Positions 44,512-52,790 of a DNA stretch of 64,000 nt are shown in pieces; positions within the stretch are counted from its first letter, which is position 1, and every line of letters begins with the position of its first letter. A program made the position numbers and the translations under genes. The stretch covers positions 2,356,001 through 2,420,000 of the forward strand of contig NZ_CP069362.1 of assembly GCF_029910535.1 (NCBI RefSeq), in the 5' to 3' direction. The notes under the pieces were generated by a model. It saw only the letters and a program-made list of their open reading frames with translations. It made no database searches and was not told the origin of the DNA. This DNA is from Marinitoga aeolica. Its GTDB lineage: Bacteria; Thermotogota; Thermotogae; Petrotogales; Petrotogaceae.

Positions 44512-44552
44512 AATAATACCCTGGCAATTCAGTTTGCCAGGGTATTATTTAT
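44511..44552 (+). terminator. Strong hairpin after TPR remnant
   Basis: A perfect 17-bp stem, AAATAATACCCTGGCAA (44511-44527) with its inverse at 44534-44550, with T-rich flank. Confidence 0.8.
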
Positions 44553-44568
44553 AATTTACAGATTATTT

Positions 44569-44607
44569 TCTAAGGAAACTCTAAGGTTATTTTAAGGGGA
44601 TTCTAAG
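44569..44607 (+). promoter_or_regulatory. Four-fold 11-bp direct repeat (TYTAAG box), site 2
   Basis: TCTAAG 44569, TCTAAG 44580, TTTAAG 44591 and TCTAAG 44602 start exactly 11 bases apart. Ten bases after the last comes TATTATATAG as -10 region. The downstream gene at 44680 is the DUF2202 protein. Confidence 0.78.
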
Positions 44608-44679
44608 TATAATAAGTTATTATATAGATGTCGAAAGAAAAATATAAAAAAATAACTTAAATTTTAGGAGGCGGTTTAT

Positions 44680-45354
44680 ATGAAAAAAAGTTTATTAGTA
44701 GGAATAGTGGCATTGATTTTAGTAGTAGTATCATTTGCAGGTGGTTTTTTTAATAATCCAAGCGCAGCAGTATCTACTTTACCAGTTGAAACATTATCAG
44801 CAAGTGAGACTGAAGGATTATTATTAATGAGAGAGGAAGAAAAATTAGCAAGGGATGTTTATTTAACATTGTATGATACATGGGGTATTCAAACATTTTA
44901 CAATATAGCGCAAGCAGAACAAACACATATGAATGCAGTAAAAAGTATTTTGGATAAATATGATTTACAAGACCCAATAACAGATTATACAGTTGGAGTT
45001 TTTAATAATGAAGAATTACAAAAATTATATTATGATTTAGTAGCAGAAGGTCAAAAATCAGTTATAGATGCTTTAAAGGTAGGAGCAACAATAGAAGATT
45101 TGGATATATATGATTTAAATAAATTATTAAAAGAAACAGACAATCAAGATATAAAATTAGTATATGAAAATTTAATATCCGGATCAGAAAGTCACATGAG
45201 AGCATTTGCGGGTCAATTAGATAGATATAATGTAACATATTCAGCCCAATACATAACCAATGAAGAATTACAAGAAATTTTAAATGGAAACAATGGCTCA
45301 TCTTCTAATAATTCTAGTTCAAAAGGCTATGGAAATAAAGGTAGAAGAAGATAA
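44680..45354 (+). CDS. DUF2202 ferritin-like secreted protein
   Basis: A 224-residue protein with an N-terminal signal (KKSLLVGIVALILVVVSFAG). It then has the DUF2202 signature ETEGLLLMREEEKLARDVY, with E-x-x-H-type helices in AQAEQTHMNAVKSIL and SGSESHMRAFAG that match a four-helix ferritin-like bundle with possible metal ligands. The C-terminus is Ser/Asn-rich. The family role is unknown; metal or envelope stress is likely. AGGAGG precedes ATG 44680. It is preceded by TYTAAG site 2. Confidence 0.87.
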   Translation: MKKSLLVGIVALILVVVSFAGGFFNNPSAAVSTLPVETLSASETEGLLLMREEEKLARDVYLTLYDTWGIQTFYNIAQAEQTHMNAVKSILDKYDLQDPITDYTVGVFNNEELQKLYYDLVAEGQKSVIDALKVGATIEDLDIYDLNKLLKETDNQDIKLVYENLISGSESHMRAFAGQLDRYNVTYSAQYITNEELQEILNGNNGSSSNNSSSKGYGNKGRRR

Positions 45355-45378
45355 AAATATTATAGAAAATAATAAAAG

Positions 45379-45406
45379 AGGTTTCGGAATATCCGAAACC
45401 TTTTTT
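45379..45406 (+). terminator. Terminator of the DUF2202 gene
   Basis: AGGTTTCGGA (45379-45388) pairs with TCCGAAACCT (45392-45401), then six T. It also serves the convergent gene ending at 45409. Confidence 0.9.
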
Positions 45407-45408
45407 AA

Positions 45409-45684
45409 TTAATATATATATTTTAATCTATAATAATTTTCTCCAGAGATTACATATAATGTATCTTCTTTATTTAATTTATATGGGTTTTCATTAACTT
45501 TAACTTCTGTGCCTAATAATTCGCTTATTTCTTTTGCTTTTTCTTCACATCCTATATGACTTTCAAAACCTTCTTTAATTCCATGTTTTAATTCTTCCAA
45601 AGAAATTCTTTCAACTCTTAAATCTTCAACTGGTTTTACTAATATCAAATCTAAATCAACCTTATCTGAAATGTATTTAGCCAT
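45409..45684 (-). CDS. DUF1874 / B116-like small protein
   Basis: A 91-residue protein whose middle, RISLEELKHGIKEGFESHIG followed by ELLGTEVKVNENPYKL, matches the pattern of the DUF1874 family, named after the STIV viral protein B116. Family members occur in archaeal viruses and bacteria; DNA binding has been proposed. An AGGGA-type site precedes ATG 45684. It is monocistronic between the terminator and an upstream gap. Confidence 0.7.
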   Translation of the reverse strand: MAKYISDKVDLDLILVKPVEDLRVERISLEELKHGIKEGFESHIGCEEKAKEISELLGTEVKVNENPYKLNKEDTLYVISGENYYRLKYIY

Positions 45685-45841
45685 AATATCCCTCCCTGAT
45701 TTGGTATTTTACAATTCTATTATACCATAGTTAAAACTTTAAATCAAATTAGATAAATCAAATTCTAACTGTATATCTAACGGTTCTCTCTCATAAATCT
45801 CTCTAATTATTACTTTTGAATATAAATATCAAAATCTATTT

Positions 45842-46750
45842 TTATAGATACTTTGCTATTTGTGCAGCTAATTTTGCATTATTATATACCAGCTGTATAT
45901 TTGAAGCTAAACTTTCACCACCAGTAATTTCTTTAATTTTAGCTAATAAGAAAGGTGTTGTTTCTTTTCCTTTTATTCCTAACTTTTCAGCTTCTTTTAA
46001 TGCTTCTTCAATTGCCTTGGTTATGACTTCATAATCCATTTGATATTCTTCAGGTATTGGATTAGCTATAACAGCTCCACCTTTTAAATTAAGATCCCAT
46101 TTTACTTTTAAAAAATTTGCAATTTCTTCTGGTGAATCTAATCTGAAGTTTACATTAAATCCGCTTTTTCTTGTATAAAATGCCGGCAGTTCAACTGTTT
46201 GATATCCGATAACAGGAACACCAAAAGTTTCTAAATATTCTAAAGTTAATCCAAGATCTAATATAGATTTTGCTCCAGCACAAACTACAGCTACGTTTGT
46301 ATTTGCTAATTCTTGAAGATCTGCTGAAATATCAAAAGTTTCCTGTGCATTTCTATGAACTCCACCTATACCTCCTGTAGCAAAAACTTTTATTCCAGCT
46401 AATGCTGCTATGATCATTGTACCAGCAACAGTTGTTGCACCATCTAGTTTTTTTGAAACAACATATGGAATATCTCTTCTACTAACCTTTATAACTTCTC
46501 TTCCTTTTTTTCCTAAATATTCTATTTCTTCCTTATTTAAACCTGCTTTTAATTTTCCGTTTATAATAGCAATAGTTGCAGGAACTGCACCATTTTCTCT
46601 AACAATTTGTTCTACATTTAATGCAGTTTCAACATTTTGAGGATAAGGCATTCCATGTGAAATGATGGTTGACTCTAAAGCAACAACTGGCTTTTTTGAT
46701 TCTAATGCTTCTTTTACTTCTTCAGAAATAACTAAATATTCATTTAACAT
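45842..46750 (-). CDS. psuG: Pseudouridine-5'-phosphate glycosidase
   Basis: A 302-residue cytoplasmic enzyme that splits pseudouridine 5'-phosphate into uracil and ribose 5-phosphate. Characteristic segments are ALESTIISHGMPYPQN, FATGGIGGVHRNAQETFDIS, VVCAGAKSILDLGLTLEYLE and GGAVIANPIP, including the catalytic lysine of AGAKS. The gene overlaps psuK by seven bases, so kinase and glycosidase form the two-step salvage pathway. Confidence 0.95.
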   Translation of the reverse strand: MLNEYLVISEEVKEALESKKPVVALESTIISHGMPYPQNVETALNVEQIVRENGAVPATIAIINGKLKAGLNKEEIEYLGKKGREVIKVSRRDIPYVVSKKLDGATTVAGTMIIAALAGIKVFATGGIGGVHRNAQETFDISADLQELANTNVAVVCAGAKSILDLGLTLEYLETFGVPVIGYQTVELPAFYTRKSGFNVNFRLDSPEEIANFLKVKWDLNLKGGAVIANPIPEEYQMDYEVITKAIEEALKEAEKLGIKGKETTPFLLAKIKEITGGESLASNIQLVYNNAKLAAQIAKYL

Positions 46751-47835
46751 ATTTCCATCTCCTTTATTATTTTTTTTATATTTTCAACATTTAAATCTTC
46801 AGATATTGTATTTTTAGATTGCAAAGCTATTATAGAAGCACCTATTGCAAAAGAACCAGAATATTTTAAATCATAATCATTCAAATAAGAATAAACTAAT
46901 GCTGCGGTAAAAGCATCTCCTGCACCAGTTGCATTAGTTACTTTAATTTTCGGAGACTCTATCTTTATTATTTCTTTTTCATTTGCACAAATTATCCCAT
47001 TTTCTCCCATAGTTAAAAACACCTGTTTTACACCTTTATCGATTAATACTTCACATGCTTTTTGAGCATCATTTTCATCATTAATTTTTATATTTGTTAA
47101 AATTTCGGCTTCTAACTTATTAGGTTTTATTGTATGAAATCTTCCTATAATATCTTTTACTTTTTCTGTTTTAGTAGTTGAAACTGTATCTAAGAAAATA
47201 GGATTTTTATATGTTTCTAATAAGTATTCAATACTTTCTTTAGGTAAATTTGTATCCAATATCAGAACTTCACTATTTAGTATTATACCCTTTCTTGATT
47301 TAAAAAAATCAATTGTTAGTTCATCGCAAATATCCATATGGGATATAGCAACTTCCATATCTCTGTCATTATTTAATATGGCTAAATATATAGATGTTTG
47401 ATTTTTTGAAGATATTAGAGAATTTCCTATATCGATACCAATTTCTTTAGAATGTTTTATAATTTTTTCTCCATATATATCGTTACCAATAGCTGTAATA
47501 AATTTTACATTTAAATCTAATTTCGCCAAATTTTCTGCAATATTTCTTCCAACCCCGCCTAATGACATATTTACAACACCTGGATTAGAATCTTTTGATA
47601 TAAGATCATTCTTTGGAAAGCCAGTTATATCGATATTTGATCCACCTATTACAAGAACATAATTATTTTTATTTACAATATAACCTCTTCCAAGTATATA
47701 CCCTTTTTTAATTAAATTAGTTATATGTATTGCTACAGAAGATCTTGCAATATTTAAAATGGATGCTATTTCTTCTTGAGAAATAAAAGGATTATCTTTT
47801 ATAAGCTTTAAAATTTCTTTTTCTCTATCCGTCAT
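46744..47835 (-). CDS. psuK: Pseudouridine kinase-type PfkB protein with N-terminal winged helix
   Basis: Residues 1-55 form a winged-helix domain (REKEILKLIKDNPFISQEE, SSVAIHITNLIKKGYILGRG). A PfkB kinase follows, with IGGSNIDITGFPK, MSLGGVGRNIAENLAKL and the anion-hole motif NATGAGDAFTAALV. With psuG next to it, the substrate is most likely pseudouridine. The fused DNA-binding domain suggests autoregulation through the palindrome at 47851-47869. AGGTGA precedes ATG 47835. Confidence 0.9.
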   Translation of the reverse strand: MTDREKEILKLIKDNPFISQEEIASILNIARSSVAIHITNLIKKGYILGRGYIVNKNNYVLVIGGSNIDITGFPKNDLISKDSNPGVVNMSLGGVGRNIAENLAKLDLNVKFITAIGNDIYGEKIIKHSKEIGIDIGNSLISSKNQTSIYLAILNNDRDMEVAISHMDICDELTIDFFKSRKGIILNSEVLILDTNLPKESIEYLLETYKNPIFLDTVSTTKTEKVKDIIGRFHTIKPNKLEAEILTNIKINDENDAQKACEVLIDKGVKQVFLTMGENGIICANEKEIIKIESPKIKVTNATGAGDAFTAALVYSYLNDYDLKYSGSFAIGASIIALQSKNTISEDLNVENIKKIIKEMEIC

Positions 47836-47850
47836 TTTATCACCTAACTT

Positions 47851-47902
47851 TTGTTTAATTTATAAACAATTTTATAATATCACAAATAGAATAATTTTTC
47901 AA
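47851..47902 (-). promoter_or_regulatory. psuK-psuG promoter and operator
   Basis: On the minus strand TTGAAA (47897-47902), 17 bases, TATTAT (47874-47879). Just downstream is the palindrome TTGTTTA-N5-TAAACAA (47851-47869), well placed for repression by the winged helix of PsuK. Confidence 0.65.
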
Positions 47903-47924
47903 GTAGTTCAAATAAATTATTATT

Positions 47925-47963
47925 TCTAAGGATTTTTTAAGTATATTCTAAGTTTATTTTAAG
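47925..47963 (+). promoter_or_regulatory. Four-fold 11-bp direct repeat (TYTAAG box), site 3
   Basis: TCTAAG 47925, TTTAAG 47936, TCTAAG 47947 and TTTAAG 47958 start exactly 11 bases apart. Ten bases later TTATTATATCAG forms the -10 region, nearly the same as in site 2. The SHOCT gene follows at 48020. Confidence 0.78.
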
Positions 47964-48019
47964 GGTTAAAGGTTATTATATCAGTGTCATAAAAAGATAA
48001 AATGAATGGAGGAGATATT

Positions 48020-48286
48020 ATGAGAGGTTATTATCCAGGTTATCATACATTTGGCAGTTTTTTCGGAATTGGTTATGGTTGGATAGGAATGATTGTTATA
48101 GGTGTAATAATATTTATAGTTTTGTATTTATTATTTAAAGGTAGTTCTAGAAGAAATAAAGATTATTATTTTTCAGAAATGCAAGAAAAAAAAGACAAAG
48201 CATTAGAAATATTAAATGAAAAATTTGTAAAAGGCGAAATTGATGAAGAAGAATATTTAAGAAAAAAGAAATTAATAAAAGATTAG
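48020..48286 (+). CDS. Small membrane protein with SHOCT domain
   Basis: An 88-residue protein: a glycine- and aromatic-rich start (RGYYPGYHTFGSFFG), one membrane helix (about residues 19-40), a basic stretch and a C-terminal SHOCT motif (ALEILNEKFVKGEIDEEEY). SHOCT domains are short oligomerisation segments, often found in stress-induced membrane proteins. GGAGGAG selects ATG 48020 over the in-frame ATG at 48002. Control by TYTAAG site 3 is likely. Confidence 0.85.
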   Translation: MRGYYPGYHTFGSFFGIGYGWIGMIVIGVIIFIVLYLLFKGSSRRNKDYYFSEMQEKKDKALEILNEKFVKGEIDEEEYLRKKKLIKD

Positions 48287-48310
48287 GAGATGATTATTTC
48301 ATTAATATAT

Positions 48311-48341
48311 AAAATAAAGCCCTTTAACAGGGCTTTATTTT
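48311..48341. terminator. Bidirectional terminator
   Basis: AAAATAAAGCCCT (48311-48323) pairs with AGGGCTTTATTTT (48329-48341), between the SHOCT gene and a convergent radical SAM gene. Confidence 0.88.
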
Positions 48342-49270
48342 ATAATTTCTAGATATTTTTCATTATCATATGATACAATATTAAGCTTTTCTTTTAATTT
48401 ATCCAATACTTTCTCTTTATCCTCATTAAATTCAGATATTATTTTCATTGCTTGTTCAAGACGTAAGGGATGTTTTTCTGTAATATCCAAAATTGCTTCT
48501 ATTGAATTTTTATATCTACTAATATCAAATTCTCCTTCCTCTCTAAAAGCTATTGATGAAGAATTTGGGATTATTTTTAATGCATAAGCTAAAGATTCTT
48601 GATCAGGAATTTTTACCCATTTTTCAACAGGTGGCCTTACTGGTACATTAATAAACACTTTTTCAGGAATTGGATTTATTGATTTTATAATTTCAGCAAT
48701 TTTTTCAATATCTTCTTTTGAATCATTAACATCTTTTATTAACATTATTTCAACCCATATTTTTCCTTTAAAATTTTTTGCGAATATTTTCAAACCATTT
48801 ATTATTTCATTATATTCTACATTCATAATAGGTCTATTTATCAACTTATATTTTTTCTCATCTGGTGCATCAATACTTGGTAGAATCAAATCAACATCCA
48901 TTAATTCCTCTCGGACTTCTTCAAGATAAAATAAAGAGCCATTAGTAACAACTGCAATTTTATACTTGTTTTGGTAAGTATCTCTAATCCATTTTATAAT
49001 ATCTCCTATTCCTGAATGTAAAGTTGGCTCTCCATCACCTACAAAAGTTATATAATCTATAGGTATATTACTAGTTTTAATTGCATAATTCAATTCTTCA
49101 ATAATACTTTTTGTTGGTATATATTCTTTCCTTTCATTTGTAAAATTAGTTGTTTTACCTAATTGACAATAGATACAAGAATAATTACATGTTTTTAATG
49201 GTGTTAAATTTATTCCTAATGAATTTCCCAATCTTCTTGAAGGTACTGGCCCAAATACATTACCCATCAT
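48335..49270 (-). CDS. COG0731-type radical SAM protein
   Basis: A 311-residue radical SAM protein starting with FGPVPSRRLGNSLGINLTP, then the cluster motif CNYSCIYCQLG and FVGDGEPTLH, as in the COG0731 group related to TYW1-like and other tRNA- or activase-type enzymes. No SPASM domain and no peptide substrate nearby, so it is unrelated to the RiPP clusters. The C-terminal 70 residues look winged-helix-like (ISEFNEDKEKVLDKL). Either of two adjacent ATGs (49270 or 49267) may be used. Function unknown. Confidence 0.85.
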   Translation of the reverse strand: MMGNVFGPVPSRRLGNSLGINLTPLKTCNYSCIYCQLGKTTNFTNERKEYIPTKSIIEELNYAIKTSNIPIDYITFVGDGEPTLHSGIGDIIKWIRDTYQNKYKIAVVTNGSLFYLEEVREELMDVDLILPSIDAPDEKKYKLINRPIMNVEYNEIINGLKIFAKNFKGKIWVEIMLIKDVNDSKEDIEKIAEIIKSINPIPEKVFINVPVRPPVEKWVKIPDQESLAYALKIIPNSSSIAFREEGEFDISRYKNSIEAILDITEKHPLRLEQAMKIISEFNEDKEKVLDKLKEKLNIVSYDNEKYLEIIK

Positions 49271-49361
49271 TTCACCTCATTCACAATATATATTTAATAC
49301 ATATATATTATATCATAATTTTTATGCTATAATAAATTAAAATATGTAATTAGGTGATATT

Positions 49362-50183
49362 ATGAAAAAATCCATTATTTATATTTTACTGGCTTCTATA
49401 CTCATGGGAAGCACATTTCCCATACAAAAAATTGGTTTATTAAATGTTGATCCTTTAACTTATATTTTTCTAAGATTTTTAATTGCCACATTTTTATCTT
49501 TTCTTATTTTTAAAAAGAATGATATCTTTCATTCTTTTATTTTAGGATTAGTTCTTTCTGTGGGATATATTTCTCAAATTATTGGGATCAAATATACAAC
49601 TGCATCGAAATCTGGTTTTATTGTTTCGCAATACATCATTTTTATCCCTATATTTTCCTACATTATAGAAAAGGAAAAAATAACTAAATATCAATCTGTA
49701 GGATTTCTTTTTTCCATAATAGGTTCTTATTTATTATCTGGTGGAATAAGCGGTTTCAATTTTGGTGATTTATTAATGTTTATTTGTGCAATAAGTTTTG
49801 CTTTACATATTGTTTTGATTACTAAGTTTAGTAAAATAGTTGATGAAAAACATTTATTGAGTTTTCAATTTTTGACTGTAACTGTTATTAGTTTTATAGC
49901 TCTTCTTATTTTCAAAAAAAGCATCTATGTAACTCCTGTATCATTTCTTACAATTTTTTATACAGCAATCGTTGGAAGTATTATAGTAATCTATTTGCAG
50001 CTAAAATATCAAAAAAATATAGGAAGCAATCTAACTGCAATATTATTTTTATCACAACCTATTTTTTCTGCACTTCTATCTTTTATCTTATTAAAAGAAT
50101 CATTTACATTTAAACAAATAATTGGTTCTTCTATTTTGTTATTTGGAATTATAATATCTAATTTTTCAAATAAAAAAAACTAA
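49362..50183 (+). CDS. EamA/DMT-family transporter
   Basis: A 273-residue membrane protein with about ten helices in two EamA repeats; the first begins with ILLASILMGSTFPIQKIGLL and the second with GDLLMFICAISFALHIVLIT. Members export amino acids or metabolites; the substrate is unknown. AGGTGA-type site before ATG 49362. It ends at a hairpin that has been duplicated by the element at 50205-50448. Confidence 0.86.
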   Translation: MKKSIIYILLASILMGSTFPIQKIGLLNVDPLTYIFLRFLIATFLSFLIFKKNDIFHSFILGLVLSVGYISQIIGIKYTTASKSGFIVSQYIIFIPIFSYIIEKEKITKYQSVGFLFSIIGSYLLSGGISGFNFGDLLMFICAISFALHIVLITKFSKIVDEKHLLSFQFLTVTVISFIALLIFKKSIYVTPVSFLTIFYTAIVGSIIVIYLQLKYQKNIGSNLTAILFLSQPIFSALLSFILLKESFTFKQIIGSSILLFGIIISNFSNKKN

Positions 50184-50470
50184 TCATGCAGATACATGAT
50201 TAGTCAGACTGTTGATAAAGTATTTTCTAAAAAAATAATATGAACGAATACTTGAAAATTCCCGAAAAAATATGAATGAAGGCGGATAAAATCACATGGA
50301 TGTGATTTTAAGAGAAATCAATCAGGATGTGCGTTTGAGCGACCGCCGAGAATGAATATTTTTGAGGATTTAGAATTTTCCGTATGAGTGAATATTATTT
50401 TTGAAAATACTTTGTATTTAATTATAAAGTTTGTCTACAAACTAACTGATCATGCAGATACATGATTAGT
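50183..50470. mobile_element. MITE-like palindromic element flanked by 22-bp direct repeats
   Basis: A 22-bp sequence at 50183-50204, itself a hairpin, recurs at 50449-50470. Between them is an imperfect palindrome: AAAGTATTTTC opens at 50217 and its inverse closes at 50413; AATATGAATGAAGGCGG is mirrored by CCGCCGAGAATGAATATT. A perfect internal hairpin TAAAATCACAT/ATGTGATTTTA lies at 50287-50310. It has no coding capacity. The flanking repeat looks like a duplicated transcription terminator or target site. Confidence 0.6.
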
Positions 50471-50482
50471 TTTTATTAGTTT

Positions 50483-51763
50483 TTAATTGTTTAACTGTTT
50501 TTTCAGAATTTTATTTAAATAATTTTCTTTAGCTAATATTTCAATTTCATATCCATTTTCCAATTGTTTTTGTTTTCTAATACCTATATCATTCTTTAGT
50601 TTTTCAATCTTCCACATATTATTGAATTCAATAAAGACTTTAGTTGACTTTATAACATTAAACTCTAATAACTTATCTTCTAGTTTTAAAAGAAACTCAT
50701 GAACACTTTCTTTAGATTTTGCACTTACCAACAAAGCATTTGGATATAATGTTTTTATATGTTGTATTTTCTCAAAGGAGAGTTTGTCAATTTTATTAAA
50801 AACGACAATTCTGGGAATCTCTTCTTTTAATATATCATTTATTATGTTATCTACAACTCGCATCTTATCTTCAAAATTTTCTTCACTAATATCTATTAAT
50901 TCTATTATTACATCTGCATAATTAATTTCATCTAATGTGGATTTAAATGATTCTACTAATTCTACAGGTAATTTTCTAATAAATCCAACTGTATCAGAAA
51001 ATATTGCTGACAATCCTGAAGGGAAATGAATTTTTCTTGAGAGTGTAGAAAGTGTAGAAAATAATTTTTGTGAAACCAAAATTTTCTCATCTTCAGATAA
51101 TGCTTTTAATAACGTAGATTTACCTGCACTTGTATAACCTAATATTGAAATTTGTGGGATATATGATTCATTTCTTTTTTTATTTTTAACTTCTCTAACT
51201 TGTTCTAAAGATTTTAATTGCTTTTTTAAATAATTAATTCTATCTTTTATATTACGTCTTCTATATTCTAATAATGTTTCACCAGAACCTCTGGTTCCAG
51301 TTCCTGTACCTCTTGCACCTCCACCTATTCTTGAAAGTTCTTTACCTAAACCTATTAATTTTGGTAATTCATATGTCAATGTAGCTAATTCTACTTGCAA
51401 TTTTGATTCTGCAGTTCGAGCATTTCTTTTAAAAATTTCAAGTATTACCTCATTTCTATCTACAATCTTAATTTCTTCTCCTAATTGTTCTTGAATATTT
51501 TTTCTTTGAGAGTTAAAAAGAGAATCATTAAAAACAATTACATCTGCGTTATATGCTTTAACGATCTCTAACATTTCTTGGAATTTACCTTTACCCAAAT
51601 AAAACTTTTTGTCTATATGATTCCTATTTTGATATATCTCAGTCAATATTTTAATACCTATATTTTCACATAATAATTTTAATTCTTCGATTTGCTTATC
51701 AAAGTCTTTTTCACCTATATTAACAGCTACTATTATTCCATTTAAAAATTCGTTCGTATTAAT
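50483..51763 (-). CDS. hflX: GTPase HflX
   Basis: A ribosome-associated GTPase that splits or rescues stalled ribosomes. Family landmarks are YLGKGKFQEM, ERRRN-like LLEYRRRNIKDRI, the glycine-rich loop GGGARGTGTGTRGSGE, the P-loop GYTSAGKST, DTVGFIRKLP and NKID. The conserved N-terminal domain (GIIVAVNIGEKDFDKQIEEL) is open upstream of the first standard start, TTG 51646, but contains no ATG, GTG or TTG. GAGGAGGAG at 51764-51772 indicates initiation at ATT 51763 or ACG 51757. I extend the gene to 51763; an ordinary start at 51646 would remove the N-terminal domain. Confidence 0.88.
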   Translation of the reverse strand: MNTNEFLNGIIVAVNIGEKDFDKQIEELKLLCENIGIKILTEIYQNRNHIDKKFYLGKGKFQEMLEIVKAYNADVIVFNDSLFNSQRKNIQEQLGEEIKIVDRNEVILEIFKRNARTAESKLQVELATLTYELPKLIGLGKELSRIGGGARGTGTGTRGSGETLLEYRRRNIKDRINYLKKQLKSLEQVREVKNKKRNESYIPQISILGYTSAGKSTLLKALSEDEKILVSQKLFSTLSTLSRKIHFPSGLSAIFSDTVGFIRKLPVELVESFKSTLDEINYADVIIELIDISEENFEDKMRVVDNIINDILKEEIPRIVVFNKIDKLSFEKIQHIKTLYPNALLVSAKSKESVHEFLLKLEDKLLEFNVIKSTKVFIEFNNMWKIEKLKNDIGIRKQKQLENGYEIEILAKENYLNKILKKQLNN

Positions 51764-51818
51764 CTCCTCCTCTAACTTTTATATAATTTATTATACCAGA
51801 AAACATAATATATTATGC

Positions 51819-51847
51819 TTGAATTTTATAATATAAAGGAGTATAAT
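51819..51847 (+). promoter_or_regulatory. Promoter of the DUF4382 lipoprotein gene
   Basis: TTGAAT (51819-51824), 17 bases, TATAAT (51842-51847), about 50 bases before the start codon. Confidence 0.65.
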
Positions 51848-51898
51848 TTATATGTAAATAAAATAATCAAATTTATAATTCCTATAGGAGGGAAAAAT

Positions 51899-52753
51899 AT
51901 GAGTAAAAAAAGAATATTTTTTATATCATTTTTATTATTAATCTTATCTTTTAGTTTAGTAGGATGTTTCTCTGAGAAAGTCCCTTCTGCTACAAAAAAT
52001 GTTTCTTTAGATGTATTATTAACGGATAGACCTGTTAGTGACATTGATGAACTTCATGTATTTATTAAAGATATATACTTTACTTATGAATTAAATGGAG
52101 AAAGTTTTGAGTCAACTCCAGTAACTATAAACAAGGATTATGATATTTTGAGTTTAGCAGGAACAGAAGTAACTTTGTTTTCACTGGATATTCCAGAAGG
52201 ATCTGAATTAGGTACTATACATATGGATGTTGAACAGGAAGCTACAGTTATAATAACAAATAATAATTATACCGCAACTGTTGCAGCTAATGGGAAATTG
52301 GTTATTCCAAATGCTGGAATAGATGTTAATGCTGATGGTGAATTAGTAATTGATTTTGATGCAGCTAGTTCTTTAAAACAAATTGGTAATACAAACAATT
52401 ACAAACTTATTCCTGTATTAAAACCATCATTCCGAAGGAAGAATTCTACTGATATATTTGCTATAAAAGGAAAAGTTTTAGATGTTTCTGAAAATCCTGT
52501 TAGCAAAGCCATAATTACTTTGTCCGCTACAATAACAAATGAGCCGACCATTATAAGAGTAAGTTTAACAAATAAAGATGGAGAATTTTATTTAGGAAAA
52601 CATGAAAACGGAAAATATGATATAAATCTTTATACAAACGTAATTTTACCAGAAGATGGAGAAATTAATTTTGATTCTTTGGCTTCAGATTATTCTACAA
52701 CTTTATATATAAACAGTGAAGATGTGAATATAACCATAAATTTAAATCAATAA
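51899..52753 (+). CDS. DUF4382 lipoprotein
   Basis: A 284-residue lipoprotein with a lipobox in LSFSLVGC and a mature domain that begins SLDVLLTDRPVSDIDELHVF, typical of DUF4382. Residues from about 185 onwards (FAIKGKVLDVSENPVSKAII) resemble a carboxypeptidase-regulatory-like beta sandwich. It is anchored on the outer side of the membrane; the role is unknown. AGGAGGG selects ATG 51899; an in-frame upstream ATG at 51815 lacks a site and precedes the -10 box. Confidence 0.85.
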   Translation: MSKKRIFFISFLLLILSFSLVGCFSEKVPSATKNVSLDVLLTDRPVSDIDELHVFIKDIYFTYELNGESFESTPVTINKDYDILSLAGTEVTLFSLDIPEGSELGTIHMDVEQEATVIITNNNYTATVAANGKLVIPNAGIDVNADGELVIDFDAASSLKQIGNTNNYKLIPVLKPSFRRKNSTDIFAIKGKVLDVSENPVSKAIITLSATITNEPTIIRVSLTNKDGEFYLGKHENGKYDINLYTNVILPEDGEINFDSLASDYSTTLYINSEDVNITINLNQ

Positions 52754-52760
52754 TAAAGTT

Positions 52761-52788
52761 TAAAAGACTGGCTCCAGCCAGTCTTTTA
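52761..52788. terminator. Bidirectional terminator
   Basis: TAAAAGACTGGCT (52761-52773) and AGCCAGTCTTTTA (52776-52788) form a 13-bp stem with a two-base gap, between the lipoprotein gene and the convergent ggt gene. Confidence 0.85.
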
Positions 52789-52790
52789 AT

